Assembly (NCBI RefSeq): GCF_036053395.1
Contig: NZ_CP107942.1
Location: 3,748,501-3,812,500 of the forward strand
From: Actinoplanes sp. NBC_00393
GTDB lineage: Bacteria; Actinomycetota; Actinomycetes; Mycobacteriales; Micromonosporaceae
Direction: 5' to 3'
Length of the DNA: 64,000 nucleotides
Below are positions 60,298 through 64,000 of the stretch, in pieces (the stretch's first letter is position 1; each line of letters opens with the position of its first letter). The notes under the pieces were generated by a model that saw only the letters and a program-made list of their open reading frames with translations, did not search any database and was not told the DNA's origin. Both the position numbers and the translations under genes were made by a program.

Positions 60298-61067
60298 TCG
60301 AGGCGAGCGGGGTGTCCTGGCGCTACGGCGCCACCCCCGTCATCGACAGCGTCGACGTCGCCGCTCAGCCGGGCCGCGTGCTCGGCCTGATCGGCCCGAA
60401 CGGCAGCGGCAAGACCACCCTGCTGCGGCTGCTCTACGGCGCCCTGCGCAGCCCTACCGGCACGGTGACCGTCGACGGCGACGAACTGCGCGCCCTGGCC
60501 CCGCGCGACGCGGCCCGGCGGATGGCCGTCGTCGTGCAGGAGTCCGGCGGCGAGACCGCGCTGACCGTGGCCGAGATGGTGCTGCTCGGCCGCGGCCCGC
60601 ACCTGGGCACCTTCCAGCGCACCGGCGCGAGCGACCACGAGATCGCCGCGCGCTGCCTGGACCGGGTCGGCGCCTCGCACCTGGCGGCCCGCTCGTTCGC
60701 CGGGCTGTCCGGCGGCGAACGCCAGCGCGTGCTGATCGCCCGCGCCCTCGCTCAGGAAGCCACCCACCTGCTGCTCGACGAACCCACCAACCATCTGGAC
60801 ATCCGCTTCCAGCACGAGATCCTGCGGCTGGTCCGCGGCCTGGACACCTGCTCGATCGTCGTCCTGCACGACCTCAACCTGGCCGCCCGCTACTGCGACG
60901 ACCTGGTCCTGCTCGGCGCCGGTGGTGTCGTCGCCGCCGGCCCGGTCACCGACGTGCTGGACCCGAAGATCCTCGAACCCGTCTACGGCATCGGCATCCG
61001 GCGCCTGGACCTCGAGGACGAGCTGCACCTGCTGTTCCACCCGATCGACGAGGAGATCCCCGCGTGA
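60294..61067 (+). CDS. FecE-type ABC ATP-binding protein
   Basis: 257 residues with Walker A GPNGSGKTT (34-42), signature LSGGERQRVLIARALAQ (137-153), Walker B HLLLDEPTNHLD (157-168) and H-loop VVLHDLNLAARYCD. It energises the importer with the two preceding genes. GTG 60294 is inside the binding-protein stop, and its own end overlaps the methyltransferase start (GTGA), giving one four-gene operon. Confidence 0.95.
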   Translation: MIEASGVSWRYGATPVIDSVDVAAQPGRVLGLIGPNGSGKTTLLRLLYGALRSPTGTVTVDGDELRALAPRDAARRMAVVVQESGGETALTVAEMVLLGRGPHLGTFQRTGASDHEIAARCLDRVGASHLAARSFAGLSGGERQRVLIARALAQEATHLLLDEPTNHLDIRFQHEILRLVRGLDTCSIVVLHDLNLAARYCDDLVLLGAGGVVAAGPVTDVLDPKILEPVYGIGIRRLDLEDELHLLFHPIDEEIPA

Positions 61068-61777
61068 GCGCTCAGGACCGTATCAACGCCTACTGGACCG
61101 GCCGGGCGCCCGCGTACGACGAATACCAGCAGCGGCCGGACCGGCTCGCCGCGGACGATCAGGCCTGGTCCGAGATCTGGCAGAGCGCGCTGTCCGGCGT
61201 ACCCCGCGATGTTCTTGATGTTCTCGATGTGGGAACCGGGAGTGGCCAGGTGGCCATGACCCTCGCCCGGCTGGGCCATCGGGTCACCGGCGTCGACCTG
61301 GCCGAAGGCATGCTGGAACGCGCCCGCGCGCACGCCGCCACGATCGAGGGCGGCCCGGACTTCCGGCTCGGCGACGCGGTCGACCCCGGCTTCCCGGACG
61401 CCACCTTCGACGCGGTCGTCGGCCGCTACGTGATGTGGACGCTGCGCGAGCCGCAGACCGCGGTCGCCAACTGGATCCGCCTGCTGCGTCCCGGCGGCAT
61501 CGTCGCCATGGTCGACAGCACCTGGTTCCCGGACGGCCTGGACAACGCCTCGGAGAACTTCGCCGGCTTCTACGACGACTCGGTGCAAGCGGTGCTGCCG
61601 TTGGCCGCCGCCAAGTCGATCGACGAAACCGTGCTGCTGATGGCGAACGCGGGGCTGCGCGACGTCACCGCGACCCCGCTGACCACGATCTACCGCCTTG
61701 ATCAGCAGTACGGCGTCGCCGAGAACCACGAGGTCCAGATGCAGTTTCTGATCACCGGCCGGCGATCTGAAAAATAG
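61064..61777 (+). CDS. Class I SAM-dependent methyltransferase in the importer operon
   Basis: 237 residues, UbiE/Methyltransf_11 fold: VLDVLDVGTGSGQVAMTLAR (motif I), GVDLAEGMLERARA, DFRLGDAVDPGFPDATFDAV, RLLRPGGIVAMVDST. Translation is coupled to the ATPase, so it probably acts on the imported ligand or on a co-regulated metabolite. This is inference from position; its substrate is not predictable. Confidence 0.9.
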   Translation: MSAQDRINAYWTGRAPAYDEYQQRPDRLAADDQAWSEIWQSALSGVPRDVLDVLDVGTGSGQVAMTLARLGHRVTGVDLAEGMLERARAHAATIEGGPDFRLGDAVDPGFPDATFDAVVGRYVMWTLREPQTAVANWIRLLRPGGIVAMVDSTWFPDGLDNASENFAGFYDDSVQAVLPLAAAKSIDETVLLMANAGLRDVTATPLTTIYRLDQQYGVAENHEVQMQFLITGRRSEK

Positions 61778-61905
61778 CTGGGAACTTCCGGGCGGCGGCC
61801 GGCGACTAGTGACATGACCTTCGCGATGTGGCGGAGGTCTTTGACGAAGTCCCCGGATGCCGGCGCACCCCCAGAGCGCCGCCGACACCTCGATGAGGAC
61901 AGCCG

Positions 61906-63366
61906 ATGGCCGTAACTCCCCAGGTCGCCGAGCCCGCCACCAGCGGTCACCAGGCGCAGCGCCGCACCGCCCCCGTCCGCAGCTTCGGTCCGTTGCTGCT
62001 GCGCCTGCACTTCTACGCCGGCCTCCTGGTCGCCCCGTTCCTGCTGGTCGCGGCGACGACCGGGCTGCTGTTCACGCTCGCCCCGACGCTCGACAAGGTC
62101 GTCTACAGCAGCGAGCTGATCGTTGCGGAGCCCGGTGACGCGGCCCTGCCGGTGGCCCAGCAGGTCGCGGCGGCGCGAGCCAGTCATCCGGAGGGCGACC
62201 TTGTCGGGGTACGGGTAGGCGAGGCCGACCGCACCACGCAGGTTGATTTCACCTCCCCCGACCTCAGCGTGGAGTCCGAGCTGGTCCACACCGTGTACGT
62301 CGATCCGTACACCGCCGAGGTGACCGGCCGGCTGACCACCTGGTGGACGGCCACCCCGCTGAACACCTGGCTGGACCAGTTCCACCGCGACCTGCACCTC
62401 GGCACGACCGGCTCGCTCTACTCGGAGTTGGCGGCCAGCTGGCTGTGGATCATCGCCCTGGGCGGTGTCATCCTGTGGTGGCGCCGGCAGCGCGGCAACC
62501 GCACCGCGCGCCGGCTGCTCGCTCCCGACCTGGCCGCCAAGAAGGGCGTACGGCGTACTCGCAGTTGGCACGGAGCCCTCGGCCTCTGGCTGCTGCTCGG
62601 CCTGCTGATCATCTCGGCGACCGGGCTGACCTGGTCCAACTACGCCGGCGCCAACTTCAGCGCCGCGCTGGACTCGATGAACGGCAACCGGCCGTACGTC
62701 GCCACCGAGCTGACCCCGGGCGCCAGTGCCGAGTCCGGCGGGCACCACGGCGCCGCCTCGCCCGGCACGGACGCCGCCGCCGACCCGGCCGCCATCGACA
62801 CCGTCCTGGGCGGGGCCCGCGAAGCCGGCCTCGACGGCCCGGTGCAGATCACCCCGCCCGCCGACGCCGCCAGCGCCTGGACGGTCACCCAGAACGACAG
62901 CCTCTGGCCGGTACGCCTGGACAGCGTCGCCGTCGACACCACCGGCGCGGTCACCGACCGGGTCGACTTCGCCGACTGGCCGTTCCTGGCGAAACTGACC
63001 TCCTGGGGCATCAACGCGCACATGGGCCTGCTGTTCGGCCTGGCCAACCAGCTGATCCTCGCCGCCCTGGCGATCGGTCTGATCACCGTGATCGTCTGGG
63101 GCTACCGGATGTGGTGGCAGCGCCGCCCCACCCGCGCCGACCGCCGCGCACCCGTCGGCGCCCCACCCGCCCGCGGCGCCTGGCAGCAGCTGCCGACCTG
63201 GGGCATCGCCGTCGGCGTACCGGTCGTCTTCGCCGTGGCCTGGGCCCTGCCGCTGTTCGGCATCCCGCTGATCGCATTCCTCCTGATCGACGTCGTCACG
63301 GGCGCCGTGCGCAACCGCCGGAACCGCAACGTGGTTCCGGTGTCTCCGGCACCCGTCAAGGGCTGA
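61906..63366 (+). CDS. PepSY-associated transmembrane protein
   Basis: 486 residues with the PepSY_TM plan of four helices and large loops. TM1 lies in LHFYAGLLVAPFLLVAATTG, a central His-rich loop is HRDLHLGTTGSLYSELAASW, further helices are GGVILWWRRQR, SWHGALGLWLLLGLLIISAT and INAHMGLLFGLANQLILAAL, and the C-terminal helices are basic-ended. PepSY-TM proteins are commonly linked to iron uptake operons and are candidate ferric-chelate reductases with bis-His heme; several conserved His on helices fit. It lies 128 bp after the importer operon. ATG 61906 has GAGGAC upstream. Confidence 0.9.
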   Translation: MAVTPQVAEPATSGHQAQRRTAPVRSFGPLLLRLHFYAGLLVAPFLLVAATTGLLFTLAPTLDKVVYSSELIVAEPGDAALPVAQQVAAARASHPEGDLVGVRVGEADRTTQVDFTSPDLSVESELVHTVYVDPYTAEVTGRLTTWWTATPLNTWLDQFHRDLHLGTTGSLYSELAASWLWIIALGGVILWWRRQRGNRTARRLLAPDLAAKKGVRRTRSWHGALGLWLLLGLLIISATGLTWSNYAGANFSAALDSMNGNRPYVATELTPGASAESGGHHGAASPGTDAAADPAAIDTVLGGAREAGLDGPVQITPPADAASAWTVTQNDSLWPVRLDSVAVDTTGAVTDRVDFADWPFLAKLTSWGINAHMGLLFGLANQLILAALAIGLITVIVWGYRMWWQRRPTRADRRAPVGAPPARGAWQQLPTWGIAVGVPVVFAVAWALPLFGIPLIAFLLIDVVTGAVRNRRNRNVVPVSPAPVKG

Positions 63367-63381
63367 TCAGGCTCGTCGCTC

Positions 63382-63918
63382 ATGACCGCGCTGCCGTCGC
63401 CCGGCCGTCCCTACTGCGGATCACGGCACCGGCGCGCCACCCGCCCGCATCTGCGCGTGCGTCACCTGCACGGGCAGGTCGTCCTGGTGGCGCGCCGGCA
63501 GCCGCCCGCATCGCTTCGGACGCCGGGCGCGCGTCTGCTGGTGCTGGCCTTCCTCGTCCTGGTCGCCGGCGTGGGCGCGCTGCTCGCCGTGCCGGACCTG
63601 ACGGCCGCACCGCCCGGCGGGCCCTGCCCCGCACGCGTCTCGCGCGCCCTGACCGACGGCCACGGCACGCTGCGGATCCGCGCCGAGGAGACGCACAGCA
63701 CCACCCTGGTCCATCTGTGCGCCGACCCCGACCTCGGCCCGGTCCGCGCCTGGGCGGCGTCGCACCGGCTCGGCGCTCTCTCGCGGAGCATTCCGGTCCA
63801 GGCCGTCGGCCGAAGCCTCGCCCTGATCGCCGTCACCGACGCCGCCGAGGCAGCGCTCACCCTGCGGTTGCGGTTGGAGTCCGGTGAGCACTCCACCTTC
63901 GTGATCTCGATCGGCTGA
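63382..63918 (+). CDS. Small single-span membrane protein, unknown
   Basis: 178 residues. A basic N-terminus (rich in Arg/His) is followed by one transmembrane helix (about 52-72, LLVLAFLVLVAGVGALLAVP) and an extracytoplasmic part with two Cys (GGPCPARV, LVHLCADP) that could pair. It starts 15 bp after the PepSY gene and may be in the same operon. The N-terminal 45 residues are of low plausibility, so the true start could be further in. No family recognised. Confidence 0.5.
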   Translation: MTALPSPGRPYCGSRHRRATRPHLRVRHLHGQVVLVARRQPPASLRTPGARLLVLAFLVLVAGVGALLAVPDLTAAPPGGPCPARVSRALTDGHGTLRIRAEETHSTTLVHLCADPDLGPVRAWAASHRLGALSRSIPVQAVGRSLALIAVTDAAEAALTLRLRLESGEHSTFVISIG

Positions 63919-64000
63919 CCGGGCGGATCATGGCAATGGGCCCGCAGAACAGGCCGAACGGCCCCTCCTCGAGAGGCGTGGACTGCCGATGGGGAAGGCA
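63919..64000. other. Right edge, no gene seen
   Basis: 82 bp with a small GGCC-GAAC-GGCC hairpin; I see no start of a further gene. Confidence 0.4.

Noticed and set aside
1..64000. CRISPR arrays, tRNA or rRNA genes
   Set aside because: No regularly spaced repeats, cloverleaf-like sequences or conserved rRNA segments were noticed while reading.

Overview
The window is a continuous stretch of very GC-rich chromosome with actinomycete gene style: GTG and TTG starts, ATGA/GTGA stop-start overlaps, and an XRE regulator of the DUF5753 type next to a small acidic partner. PF04672-type methyltransferase, CU044_5270-type anti-sigma partner, deazaflavin-type reductase and MsiK-dependent sugar importer genes all point to a filamentous actinobacterium, most likely Micromonosporaceae (Actinoplanes-like). 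The assignment is inferred from gene content only. No rRNA, tRNA or CRISPR was seen.

Layout. 1-10839: an unfamiliar gene set read leftwards. It holds a large STAND-like ATPase regulator, an SGNH hydrolase, a two-helix membrane protein, a small protein with an NNSPGATVNI motif, a membrane-anchored SH3b protein, two degenerate response-regulator-like proteins, a 717-residue helical protein and the start of one more gene. A tail-fibre-like gene runs divergently. Two 19-nt inverted repeats of the same design (TGTGCCAC half sites) flank the ATPase gene. 10951-17841: SRPBCC protein, ECF sigma factor with membrane partner, a PadR-controlled MacB/FtsX-type ABC exporter, and an XRE regulator with a small partner. 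17848-25075: LacI-controlled alpha-glucoside uptake and GH31 hydrolysis, without its own ATPase. 25066-33183: TetR plus a six-gene operon (P450, aldehyde dehydrogenase, two acyl-CoA dehydrogenases, acyl-CoA ligase, SDR) that looks catabolic. 33354-39127: a TPR-like membrane protein, an MMPL transporter, a two-component pair and a secreted protein.

39224-43303 is a compact operon of a DpgA-like type III polyketide synthase and two cytochrome b5-desaturase fusions. 43603-46827 is a secreted GH92 glycosidase. 46885-51828 holds a methyltransferase, a lipoprotein, a TetR/tetO-like switch over a quinone-oxidoreductase-type enzyme, an F420-type reductase, an NmrA-like reductase and an HxlR regulator. 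51825-57956 is an accessory block of lower GC in parts. It holds an HTH / deoxyribosyltransferase-like / TPR protein that could be a conflict-system sensor, small proteins, a complete ISAs1-family element with 10-bp target duplication, and an XRE-TPR regulator with a GNAT acetyltransferase. 58235-63918 is an iron-type FecCD importer with a methyltransferase, then a PepSY membrane protein and a small membrane protein.

Most interesting for follow-up: the left gene set with its shared inverted repeats, the HTH/NDT-like/TPR protein, the type III PKS plus twin b5-desaturase operon, and the IS insertion that removes the ribosome binding site of a neighbouring small gene.
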